Shown here: piece after piece, positions 21,323 to 31,659 of the stretch
Layout: every line of letters begins with the position of its first letter
Position numbering within the stretch: position 1 is the first letter of the stretch
DNA from: Pomphorhynchus laevis
Taxonomy: Eukaryota; Acanthocephala; Palaeacanthocephala; Echinorhynchida; Pomphorhynchidae
Direction of reading: 5' to 3'
DNA length: 64,000 nucleotides
Assembly (NCBI GenBank): GCA_012934845.2
Contig: WNNJ02003016.1
Span: forward strand, 85,985-149,984
Position numbers and translations under genes: made by a program
The notes under the pieces: generated by a model
What the model saw: only the letters and a program-made list of their open reading frames with translations
The model's database searches: none
What the model was told of the DNA's origin: nothing

Positions 21323-22829
21323 GTAAGCCATTCGACGTTGTAATTATTTTAAGTTGTTTATCCGAAACAAAACTGTGATTTTTAAACTTAGTGTAGCCGT
21401 TTGTTTTTATAATAATAAAATATTACTCCTTTTATCGATCGACTAGCGAAAATTTGGCAAAAAACTTTAAATTTTTAATGAAAGATTGTCGATATTTATT
21501 TCATTTGTACCAAATTCGAAATTACGAATATCAAAGTTGAGTGGAAGAGTCACAAAACGAAGGTGATGTTGATAAAACGAGTTTTTGATAATTATTTCTA
21601 TAATATCAGTTTGACTTTTGGTGGTAAACAAAAGATTATTTTGCCAACAACAATTATTAATTTAGCATTACGAATTGCACAGATTATGAAATACTATATA
21701 ATATAATATAATATAATATATTATAATATAATATAATATTATATTATTATATTACAAGGTTCCCACAAATGGGCCTATAGTATTATACTATAGACTCATA
21801 TTATACTATAATCATGCTATTATTTTACTTATTAGGTAAATAATGAGACACTATGATAATTTAACGATTATCGTAGAGTATCTCATAATTAACTTGGAAA
21901 TAAGCGTATTGGGATTAAGAAAGCCGCTGAGATTCTGGAATAAAAGAAAGGCAATTAGAAATAACGCACCTGGTCACGGTTGAGAGCGGGAATTGCTAGA
22001 ATAGCGTTGATTGTAATTTTGGTAACTGTTAAAATATCGTATGAGTGATGAGACACGGGTCATCATATGGGTCATGTCGATTCAAATATTGCGAATATAG
22101 GCAGTCAGTGCAAGAATGATCAGCACAATATCGTAGACAGTTATTGCAAATTGCAGAAGGACCGTTGCGAGAACAGCACTTTTTACACTATTTGACAATT
22201 TTGTATGTTGATTCATGTTCTATTGAGTCGTGAAGTGTAAAGATAATAAATCAGCGTTATCGCAGGCTAAGAGGCTTGTCAGAATTGTAAGTATTTATGC
22301 TTTAACCAAGAATAGTCAGTCTGTCGGAGGGTGGATACGACAATTTGAAATTCAGTGTCTTATGAAATTGACGATTGCATAGATATATCTCTAAGTTTTT
22401 AGTCTAGATGATAAAATATAAAATATAACATTTTACTTTAAAATATAATCATTCTTATCTAAGATTATTTAATTGAGTGTAAAAAGAAAGCGATTAAATT
22501 ACCTGTGATCAAAACTTTTTTCCTCGACGAATAAGCGCAAAAATTCATAGGGAAACGCTGCATGTATTCAGGAAACCCTATCCAAGAAAAGTCTCGTTCC
22601 ATCTTTCATGTTTCGTATGAAAACATAATTAATTTGTCTGACTATATTTGTACATTGCTTTGTTAATTTCGTCATTTTAGAAATAAATTCACAAGTTTAA
22701 ACATTATTAATCAAAAATGTTTTTAAAGAGAAACAATGTGCCATGTATTATTATCTATTATTTATAATTGTTTTTTATTGTTTTTATATTTTGTCTAGAA
22801 AAAGAAAATAAACATTTTAAATATTTCAG
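21323..22829. other. dac intron 7, with a simple repeat
   Basis: No convincing exon was found. 21692-21757 is a TATAA-type simple repeat, followed by a CTATAGTATTATACTATAG palindrome near 21775-21795. If further dac exons exist they would be expected here. Confidence 0.4.
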
Positions 22830-22873
22830 ATATAAACAAAATTTATAACGGCAGCGATTTTGACGATTTGTGA
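22830..22873 (+). CDS. dac: dachshund putative last exon
   Basis: After an ATATTTCAG acceptor the frame from exon 7 continues for NINKIYNGSDFDDL and ends at TGA (22871-22873). An AATAAA signal lies at 22984-22989, about 110 nt beyond the stop. With exons 1-7 this gives a protein of roughly 300 residues, well short of typical Dachshund proteins. The 1.5 kb intron before it could hide further exons, so this terminal assignment is tentative. Confidence 0.42.
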
Positions 22874-22983
22874 ATGCCTTATTATAAGTCATATGTCTTT
22901 ATATTTCATAATATTTATTATTTATGAATTTTGAATTTTAATTTTTTATGAACCCTAATTTCATTCTATCCTGACTTTTAACT

Positions 22984-22989
22984 AATAAA
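22984..22989 (+). terminator. Candidate poly(A) signal for dac
   Basis: AATAAA follows the putative dac stop codon by about 110 nt on the same strand. In such AT-rich DNA the hexamer is common, so support comes from position only. Confidence 0.3.
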
Positions 22990-23605
22990 TTAAGTTAAAC
23001 TGTTAATTAACTTTTACTGTTATAAATTATATGTCATGTAAGTTATATTACTTATAAGCTATATAACTTATAAGCTATAAGTTATATTACTTTAAATAAA
23101 TAATGCATTATTTGTTTCTTTAACTTTGGCATTATTTAGATGGCTTAAAGAGAAAGCTAGTAATGGAGAGAAGACAAAGAATAAAGTTATATAGAAAGAT
23201 ACAGTCCAAAATAAACGGTTTGTATAAATTAACGAAATAAATTACAGCTTACAGATGTCTTAAGTATATACCTAATTTAATTATTTCAATATATATAAAA
23301 AGTTTAACGTGACTAATTTAAAAGCAAAGCGTGAGTTTATAAAAAATGAAACTTGTAATTTACTATAACGAATACAAAGCAGGAAGTAACTTAAATACTT
23401 TGTTAAGGCCAAAAATCTCTTAAAGCAGGTTTCAGTAGATTTTGTTGGAGAGCATTTTAACTCACAATACAAGTATCCATGTAATACATACATGTATAAT
23501 ATCAATTTAATACACTTGCATCTTTTTGTATGATTTTAAAAGAATTTAAATTAAATATTAAAACAACCCCGTCTATTTTATCTTTTTTTTTGTAGAAAAT
23601 AAAAA
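22990..23605. other. No gene recognised
   Basis: AT-rich DNA between the putative dac end and the Merlin element. A 74-codon minus-strand frame (23281-23505) has no motif and was not called. Confidence 0.35.
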
Positions 23606-23613
23606 GTTGTTTT

Positions 23614-24675
23614 GGATCTTGTCAAAAATTCCTCTTTTATTTTGCCATCTTTTGCCATTTTCGACAAGATCGCCGTTATTTTACACTTTTGGCAAGTGTA
23701 AAATAAATATTTTCTTAAACCCATGTCATTCTATTAAGAAATTATGAGAAAATTCGAAACTTATACAATAGAAAAATATCGTTTTTCTATAACAAAGCAC
23801 TTTTCTGTCTTGTTTATAAGACATAAAAATGTTATAAAAACCAGCATGGTATGCTATGCTGGTAGGAAACTGACAGAATAGCTATTTAGATATGCATGAA
23901 AATGCCAGAATAAAGTATGTAGCCAATTTAAAACTACAAAATCTATTAGGAACGCATCAATCTATTAGATGGATTTAACATATCTTTGGTCAATTTTATA
24001 GAAATGCTACTATATAGATATGCAAGTGACCAGTAATTAAAAACAGTAATAAAGGATTTAAGATCCAGACTGTTAGTTATAAAATTTTACAATAAATTGA
24101 GTATTAGATGCCATGAGTATACGGTAAACAATTTTGAATTATTAGGTGGTGAAGGTTTAATTTGTCAAATCGACGAAACATGGTTCTGTCACATACAGGA
24201 ACGACGGGCAACGGGTGAGCAGAGTTGGATTTTTGGAATAATTGATACGTCGTTTACTCCGGCCAAAGGATATATGAAAATAATGCAAAATGGGAAGGAA
24301 ATTTCGCTACCTATAATTGAGAGAGTAATATCACCTGGATCTATTATGCATAGTGATGAATGGGCGATATATAAGAGCATAAATCTAAATTTGTATGAAC
24401 ACGGAACTGTGAAGCATAAATTACACTTTGTAGACCCTATAAGGGGATACACTCCAAATATAGAATCACACTGGAACAAACATAAGTACAGAGCTAAGAC
24501 GATGATTGGTGTTTGTAAAAAACGATTGACGTATTACTTAAGTGAGTGAATGTGGAGGGATACTATTCCTAGTGATTATATGGAAAAGATATTTTTTAAT
24601 AAAAATTTATTTCTAAACATTTTTATTGAAGGTGATTGATAAGCGCCTTTCTAGTTGCGATTTTTAACAAGATCC
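23614..24675 (+). mobile_element. Merlin DNA transposon copy with terminal repeats and 8-bp target duplication
   Basis: The element starts GGATCTTGTCAAAAAT and ends ATTTTTAACAAGATCC, inverted repeats of about 16 bp with one mismatch. It is flanked by an identical GTTGTTTT at 23606-23613 and 24676-24683. Merlin elements (the eukaryotic relatives of IS1016/ISXO2) make 8-9 bp duplications, so ends, family and duplication agree. The transposase ORF lies inside in + orientation. At 1062 bp it is somewhat compact. Confidence 0.85.
24106..24549 (+). pseudogene. Merlin (ISXO2-like) transposase, catalytic domain
   Basis: The frame holds the DDE triad of the family: CQIDETWF (first D), HSDEWAIY (second D) and NIESHWNKHK (the E), with a WIFGIID strand between. 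These are the ISXO2-like core motifs. The frame is open to the stop at 24547 but has no ATG before MKIMQNG, and the N-terminal zinc-ribbon region upstream (23.8-24.1 kb) is interrupted by stops. The enzyme is therefore probably dead although all three catalytic residues remain. A transposase supplied by another copy could still recognise the ends. Confidence 0.85.
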
Positions 24676-24683
24676 GTTGTTTT

Positions 24684-25085
24684 ATATTTTTGCAGCAGCT
24701 AATGTTGCAACTTCCAGAAACTAAATGTTTGATCACAAAGTCGTGTCATCTTTATGAAACCGTTTTATAAAGACAGCTTGTCACCATTCAGCTTATGCTA
24801 CGAATACATAAATTTACATCATTCAATTTATTCTTTATTACATTTGAGGTTGTTGTTTCACCTACTATTTCATTTTCATTTTGAAATAATGAAGTATTTT
24901 ATGTAATAAAATATTGAAAAAGTATGGAATTATTATGAATATTTAATTATAAATAATATTAATTATAAATAATTAATATTTATATTAATTTTTTAATATT
25001 AATAAAAATATTAATATTTTTATTAATATTTATCAACTAAGGCACTGCTTGTTCCACGTTACAGTGTGTATTTATGCTGGCTTAC
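24684..25085. other. No gene; AT low-complexity tract
   Basis: 24900-25035 is dominated by A and T with TTAATATTTATTAAT-like repeats. Nothing else was recognised. Confidence 0.4.
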
Positions 25086-25340
25086 TCTTTTATTTATACC
25101 TTGTCTAGTTTGACATATATTTTATCGCAGTCTTTACAAGGGATTTTATAAACAACGGATGGATTGTTGTTGATGGATTTAATTTGTAAAAAATTATACA
25201 ATTTAGGCATTCTATTATTGTACGAAACAATATAATGGGATGTTGAAATTTGGTTTTTATTAACGTATTTTTTAAAACGATTATTCCATGTATCATTGAT
25301 ATATGGAATTCCGACACTTCCGTTCTTTTAAAGGACAAAA
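25086..25340 (-). pseudogene. PLE family 2 fragment: start of GIY-YIG domain
   Basis: The minus strand reads NNRFKKYVNKNQ..., then NNPSVVYKIPCKDCDKIYV, which is the lead and first strand of the PLE GIY-YIG nuclease (VVYKIPC..C...Y). The sequence is clearly different from the family 1 nuclease (VVYLIQCTCGLQYIGKT), so a second PLE family is present. Only about 60 residues remain. Confidence 0.65.
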
Positions 25341-25910
25341 ATATGAATTTTACTAGTTTGTGTCTTATAAACCTAATGTTGATTCCTCGTCTTCAAATAC
25401 CCCTAACACTTTGAAAGTAGCTGTTGCTAGCTCATTGTTTTGGCGAAACAATATGATTTCTTTAATTTTGTCGAGATGAACAATGTGCGGGTTTAATAAT
25501 TGACACATTAAGAAAAAACCAATTTCCAGATTAGGCGGTTAAAAAGGCTGTATATAAGACCAGGACTATTAAAATTCATATTTTTAATCCTTTAAAATAA
25601 CGGAAGTGTGCTGGGATTCCATATCAATAATATTTTGTATTTTGTGAAATATAGTTTCTGGAAATTTAAAATGTAATTAAGAATATTTCTTTTCCCATTG
25701 CGTTTTAGGCATGAGTTAAAAAAGAAAAAATGTAAATGCATAAAGAATGTTCGATCAGTTTTAAAATATGTCTGTAATATATTGATTTTACTTTCATGGT
25801 CTTATTTTTTTCGGTTTTTTTTTCAGAATTGAATCAGAGCGAAGGTGTTTCGTTTATCTTCCATCAGTTATTTTAATCAGAATTCATTAAATGTATAATT
25901 GGAAGTTTAT
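25341..25910. other. No gene recognised
   Basis: AT-rich spacer between the PLE family 2 fragment and the foldback element. Some may be eroded PLE sequence. Confidence 0.3.
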
Positions 25911-26371
25911 AAATTTCCGGGAACTATCATGTATAGTTGAACGACAAGAAAAATCAGCTTAATATTTCGCTAGTAACTACTAGCATTTTAATCTTTAATT
26001 TTCTGAAGATGCTTTTTAATGAAAATCTTTAAATATTTTTAAATTTATTTTCCTCTATTTTGTTATTTTATTTTTTCATTTTTATTGTTTTCTTATGAAT
26101 ACATATGTTTTGTACTTTTGTTGTAAATTTTTAGTGTTTTTGTTTCATTGTTGTGTTTTGTTTGCCGCGGTCCCTACAAACGGAAATGTTACATGAACAA
26201 ATGTTAGCAACGATTATGATTCCAGCATCAATGTGCACACCGACAAGAAACTTTATTTATGTGATACGTTTTCATTTTTATGTTAATTTTCTGAAGATGC
26301 TAGTAGTTACTAGCGAAATATCAAAATGATTTTTCTTGTCGTTTAATTATACGTGATAGTTTCTGGAAATT
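25911..26371. mobile_element. Foldback element with ~100-bp terminal inverted repeats
   Basis: The left arm (25911 to about 26010: TTTCCGGGAACTATCATG... GCTAGTAACTACTAGC) is repeated inverted at about 26285-26371. The ~270-bp middle has no coding capacity. Related arms lie at 10960-11077 and 13457-13530. Long inverted ends with no ORF fit a non-autonomous DNA element; its superfamily is unknown and no target duplication was fixed. Confidence 0.65.
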
Positions 26372-27097
26372 AAAAAATTTAAATACAGATCAGGGTGGAT
26401 ATATTGCTAACATTTTAATGTGTTCTACTTTTTTGTATTGCATATTTTTTGGATTTTAGTTACTTATAAATTAATTTATATTTAACTTAACTGCTAAATT
26501 GATATAGCTGCTATTTATGATTAATAAATAAGGACCGAAACATGATAATATTGTAGTCACTACTGATGATCTCTAATCTATATTAAAATACGTGCTTTTA
26601 ACCAGTTAATAAAAATACCAGGTATTTAAAAAAATACCAGGTATTAAATACCAGGTATTGTAAAATTCCATTTTACATTTTTAAATTAATATACCTCAAT
26701 TGGATAGTAAATAATATACTCTGTATTGGAATAAGAGGCTAAATCTAATAAGAGGCTAAATCTAATAAGAGGAAATAAATCATTAGTATGTATTTGGTCA
26801 CCGAGGAACAGAGGGCGAAAACTTATAGCATCGTAATTCCTCTATATGATTTATAATCTTGATTCTGATGCATCGTTTGAACGATTGAACGCTGATTGTA
26901 GTATACATTAACAAGTTTAATATTGACAAATATTCTTACTCAGATTGAAGAACTACTGTCAATGCGTAGTGGTGATTCAGTCGTCGACGATGGTCCGTCA
27001 AAAAATGTGAGCACATTGCAAAAAATTTGATAACATTTTTTGACGTGATTAAGTGATGGAGATAATCACTACGCATTTTTTTATATTTTTGATCAAT
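26315..27097 (+). repeat. 783-bp duplicated block, copy B
   Basis: Near-identical copy of 13457-14239. Here the left edge is the true right arm of the foldback element, which suggests this location is closer to the original arrangement. The right edge is the TTGATCAAT after the hairpin element; the two copies diverge abruptly beyond it. Confidence 0.8.
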
Positions 27098-28080
27098 CTC
27101 TAATCTTTATTTAAATACGTGCTTTTAACCAGTTCATAAAAATACCAGGTTATAAAAATTCTATTTTACATTTTTAAATTTATAATACAGACCTCGTATT
27201 AGTGTAGAAATCACACTCTTTATGTTGCCAAGGAACGCTTAGGACTATCTGAAAAAGGAGTCCGGTAGGCGAATTAGGACCGTAATTCTTGGTCATGTCT
27301 CGATTGTGCACTGCCTCCACAACATGTTTGAATTAGTGGAACACAATTTGTTTATTAATTGAGTAAGCTAATAGGATTTATATTTAGATTAATTCTAAGA
27401 TTTTCAGTTAAGAGCAAACATGTATTTTCTCGTTTAAGCTTTTCTAGAAGATGACTGTTTGCACATGGAAAAGTTTCTTTTAAATTTTGGCACACATTAA
27501 GATGAAAATATACATATCGATTCCTTTTAATTTTTGAACAAACCATATTTTGAATTATTTAAATTATATTTCGAGTAAATTAAATATAAGATTATTACAA
27601 ATTTATCAAATACTTATGTTTTTTTGAATAATTCGCTTTGATTGCTACATTTAGAAGTCAGTCATTCTTCACAAAAATCGTCCAGTAACTGATTATGTCA
27701 TTGGATGCAGAGCATTTTAGATTCGTGTCAGTAAAATTTGAAGGATGAATTTTGTAATCTTAACAAGTCAAATGGCTTCCACATCGGAATCAGTTACCGT
27801 TGAAATAAGTCAGCGCAATGTTACAAAGTAGTCATATTGAAGTAATCACTTTTTGATTTCATTACAATTTGTCATTGAAAGATGTAAATATTTTTGGAAA
27901 CGAAAATTTGTTTGAATAGAATTTCATACGAAATTTTTTATTTATGAAAGTCTATAATAATAAGATTTTATTACTAAAAAAACATAAGTAGTGAATACAT
28001 ATGACAAAAAATAGTCAGATGAAAAAACAGCTCGAGAAGTCAGTCCAAAAAAAACAGAAAAACCAACTCATAGCTTCTTA
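27098..28080. other. PLE-end scrap and weak minus-strand ORF
   Basis: 27098-27183 repeats the PLE-type end unit of 13716-13815 (ACGTGCTTTTAACCAGTT, AAATACCAGG), making a third tandem piece. A 63-codon minus-strand frame at 27355-27546 has coding-like composition and an AATAAA right after its stop, but no recognised motif; it could be a host exon or chance. The rest is unassigned. Confidence 0.35.
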
Positions 28081-28084
28081 ACTT

Positions 28085-29030
28085 TTTAATCGTTTTCTTC
28101 CGATTACGGCATCAAATCCGTGGGGATCTGAGCCCCAACCAATACAACACGCCGCTTTCCGATTGAACTACCTGAGGTCTTTCACCCCCCCCCCGAAGAA
28201 TCCAATCGGTGCGAACGATGCTGGGTAAACGAGAGACGAGGAGCTTAAGAAACCTTAGCCTTTGCTCTGGGGGACGTCTTATTGAACAGAAGACTAATCC
28301 CGATATAGTCCAGGTGCCCCAAAGGCGCACCTGGGTTTTCCCTTTCAACGACAGATGCTGGGCCCGTTTCCGAGCCCACATAGATTTCTTCAGGATACGT
28401 TTGAGTCTATCCATGTTGGCTGTCGCCGACTAGTTTACCGAAATGGTGAACCCCAGGTATTTTACTCGACTTGTGAAGGTATGGAGTGGTTCAGAGGCAA
28501 ATATGGAGGAGAGCACAGAGAGTGTTAGTCTCTTAAGTTTTTGCTTCATCGCAGAGAAGCCATGAAAAACAACCACCTGCGATTTAGCGGAGTTTAGAAC
28601 AAGGTTGGACCTGGGCAACTGGTCTCTTAATCTTAAAAAGAAGTGGCTGATGTCAGAGACTTCATCTTTGCACCTGCGTCCAGTGAACAGGGCTGTGGTG
28701 TCATCAGCGTACACCACTAGACTTTGATCGCGTCTAAATATCTTGAATAGATTGATGGAGGCAGCAAGATATAAAATAGAAGAGAGGGGAGCCTTGAGGC
28801 ACACCCGTAATGGGGTGGAACTGACGTGCATCAGGGACATCTTCATAGAATAATCGCTTGGTGTACAGCAGTATCTTAACCCTGTTAAGAATTCTCGCAG
28901 GCAATCCGAGGAACCTGAGAGAATAGATAAAGGGAATATTAAAGTCGCAGTTTTTCATCTGTACTACAACGATTAAAATTACTATGATTTTCGTAAACAT
29001 TATGAAATGTGTTGCTCGTTGAAACAATTT
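28085..29030 (-). pseudogene. LINE reverse transcriptase, C-terminal part
   Basis: Two minus-strand frames give HPITGVPQGSPL (28780-28830), VVYADDTTALF with the catalytic YADD (about 28700-28730), SAKSQVVVFHG and RVKYLGFTISVN, then a C-terminal stretch to about 28112. The PQGS and YADD motifs are those of non-LTR RTs. One frame change occurs just after PQGSPL. The copy is 5'-truncated near 29027. Its 3' end is shared with 4240-4572. The lineage differs from the CR1-type and L2-like copies in the window. Confidence 0.75.
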
Positions 29031-29685
29031 ATTAATAATTCATATGTGAAAATGAGTTAGCGAATATGATGAAAGTTGTATTTTTCATATAAATTAAAAC
29101 AAACTTGATATATCTGTATATAAATCACTTATAAATTCTAGCTGCGGGCCTGCTAAAAATAATCGGCCGGCCAAATCTGACCCGCAAATCGGAGGTTGCT
29201 TATACGTGTTATACATTGTAGAAACTATATTATGGTAGGAATCTTCAACAAATAAATTTAATAATTAATTTAACGATGTTTTAAAATGAATAAATCCTTT
29301 ATTCGTTACACTAAATAAATAGCATTAGATTAAAATTCTAAATAAATATCGACAAATATAATTTACTTCGAAGGTCAGAATAAATGTAAACTTTGTAATT
29401 TAATCCAAATGAGATATGACGTATCTCATTGACATAATTGTCCAGCCAAACATTCTGAACAAACTAAACAGAGTCTGACGATAAGATTATTGTAAGACAT
29501 GATTTGAAGGATATGCATTCTCGGCAATAATCAATCAGTAATTTATCTTTTTAATCATGAGTTAGATTATTCTAGAACAATATTATTACGACGGCTACCT
29601 TGATGCATGACGAATTAGAAAATACATGTGATTTTAAACTTTTAAATTATGGGTATTCAAGCACCTTTTGACTGAACTACAAAGT
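29031..29685. other. No gene recognised
   Basis: AT-rich; no motif-bearing frame seen on either strand. Confidence 0.35.
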
Positions 29686-29689
29686 CCGG

Positions 29690-29880
29690 CGATAAGGGGA
29701 ATAAATAGTCAATGTCAGAAGATTTCGACAATGTTTTAATTTACAAAATTTCCGAAATGGCTAATACACAGAGCGTTCAGATGTATTATGAACCAATGAA
29801 AGACAAAATTCTCTAAAACAAGTGCTATAAACATCCAAGCAATATGTATATATGCAGACAAAATTTATTACCGAAAAATG
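29690..29880. repeat. Dispersed repeat, inverted relative to 4573-4770
   Basis: Near-identical reverse complement of the 4.6 kb copy, including AATGTCAGAAGATTTCGACA and the GCAATATGTATATATGCAGA string. Confidence 0.55.
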
Positions 29881-30429
29881 CACAAATTAAAAAACTTTAC
29901 AGCTAATGCTTAACTCTACAATAAAAGGCAACGATCCAATGCATGTTTAAGGATAAAACGAGGTAATCTATTGAAATCACATTAAATTATGTTTTAACCA
30001 CTTGTCAGATTTTCTTAACGCTGGAGTCTTAGACAAAGAGAACAGTCTGTCGATAAAATTTTAAATTCAATTCTCAGAACTTATATAATTAAATATAATT
30101 ATAATACCAATTTTTCAATACGGAAATTGTATTAATAAAATAAGTAGCAAAATCATGTAATTGATAATCCTTTTCCCATTCTTTCTTAGCATATTAAACC
30201 CGTCTTTGCTAGTCTGATGCACTGAAGTATAAAAGGCAATGGATTGTAACTGTTATTTTAGAAATTTTATAATGTTTTGATTGCATTTGTGTTTGAAATC
30301 AATACGACGTCAGGTAGTTTGCATTTATCTTTTCGATACCAAGACCAATTCGAATTTCATTTATAATTTCGCTATATGGGTGCTTTATATTCATCGATTT
30401 GCTGAGCTGATCGTAACAAACAAGTGTAT
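29881..30429. other. No gene recognised
   Basis: No supported coding sequence. A TATAAAAGG string at 30229-30237 resembles a TATA box but no gene follows. Confidence 0.3.
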
Positions 30430-30770
30430 AGCTCCTTATGCTACAAGCAGCTGTCAATTGATTTCTGAAAAAACATTGTTTCGATTGTTTCCACTCTTTC
30501 GGCGGATTTCGATATTTTTATTTTTTCATTAAATTTAAATGCGGATGACTCACTACTATTAGAATATAAGACTGAACTAAATGATTATATGCTTGTTCAT
30601 AAAAATTATTTGGGTTTGAATAATACGCGCTACTAGACAAAAATTCTAAATCCCTTTTTGTAAAACGACAATTAAAAAAACCATTAAAATTTATGAATGA
30701 AAATGTAATCAAATAAAATTTAGGAATTTTAATTCCAAAATTTTAATTTTTGTTGTAGATCTGATGAATG
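30430..30770 (-). repeat. Lone fossil LTR-like fragment
   Basis: Similar, in inverse orientation, to parts of 2790-3300. No internal retroelement sequence adjoins it, so it may be a solo or truncated LTR. It is clearly diverged from the other copy, so old. Confidence 0.35.
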
Positions 30771-30904
30771 CAGTGACATTCGAAAATTTATTAAATAAAT
30801 TAGAAGACCTCCTCCACCAATTTTTTTATATTTTATCTAATGTTTTGTATTGGTAATCTAATGAATTGTAAGACGAACCGCGTATGCGTTGCGTTTTTAA
30901 AGAT

Positions 30905-31500
30905 CAAAGCAGCTAACTGAGTCTACGTATTTAATATAATTATAAATTAAACAAAACATAATAAAAACGCTAAATCAAAATGTAAGAATTTTTAATTTAT
31001 ACCAAGTTAAAAAAACAATAAAAATTTAAAATAAAAGTCATTTTTATGAATTGACTAATAAATAAAAGTCGTTATATCAGAATAAGGATTAGAGGTCATC
31101 AGGAGGAACTGTCATGCTATCAGGTTTAATAATCCTTTAAAATAAGGATTATTTTATCAGAATAAGGAAAAATTTTATTCAATTTTAATACATACAGCAA
31201 AGGTAATAATAATAATAAATAATTATAAATAATAAATAATTCTAAATGATATATAATTGTTATATAATATTTTATATAATTTATATCAAGTTAAAATTTT
31301 AAATAAAAGTCATTTTCATGAATTGACTAATAAATAACAGACGTTGTATCAGAATAAGGATTAGAGGTCATCAGGAGGAACTGTCATGCTATCAGGTTCC
31401 AGCCTCTAATTCCTAGACCCAACATAGCAGCGGGGCCAAATACATACCAATGATGTATTTCCTCTGATGAAATTTGTTTATATAATATCTAATTCTAATA
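30905..31500 (-). repeat. PLE family 1 end repeat, with one partial and one full foldback core
   Basis: Read on the minus strand this repeats 1281-1632. The full core is 31345-31500 and a partial one is at 31073-31130, so the end repeat is duplicated in tandem, as PLE terminal repeats often are. It is followed on the minus strand's 5' side by the family 1 RT at 31.7 kb. Confidence 0.6.
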
Positions 31501-31659
31501 AAAAGTATAGTATTTACTATTATTAGATAACAATTTCCTCTTAAAATTTTTAATTTATTTTTGATTTGTATTTTATTATTTTCTGTTTGATGATATTTTT
31601 ATGGTAACCTAGTTTAAAATATGAATATATTATATTATTTAAATGATTTTAAAGAAATC

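Noticed and set aside
21540-21565. Extra dac exon between exons 7 and 8
   Set aside because: A small acceptor/donor-bounded piece can be drawn, but its phase does not join the proposed last exon and it is only nine codons long.
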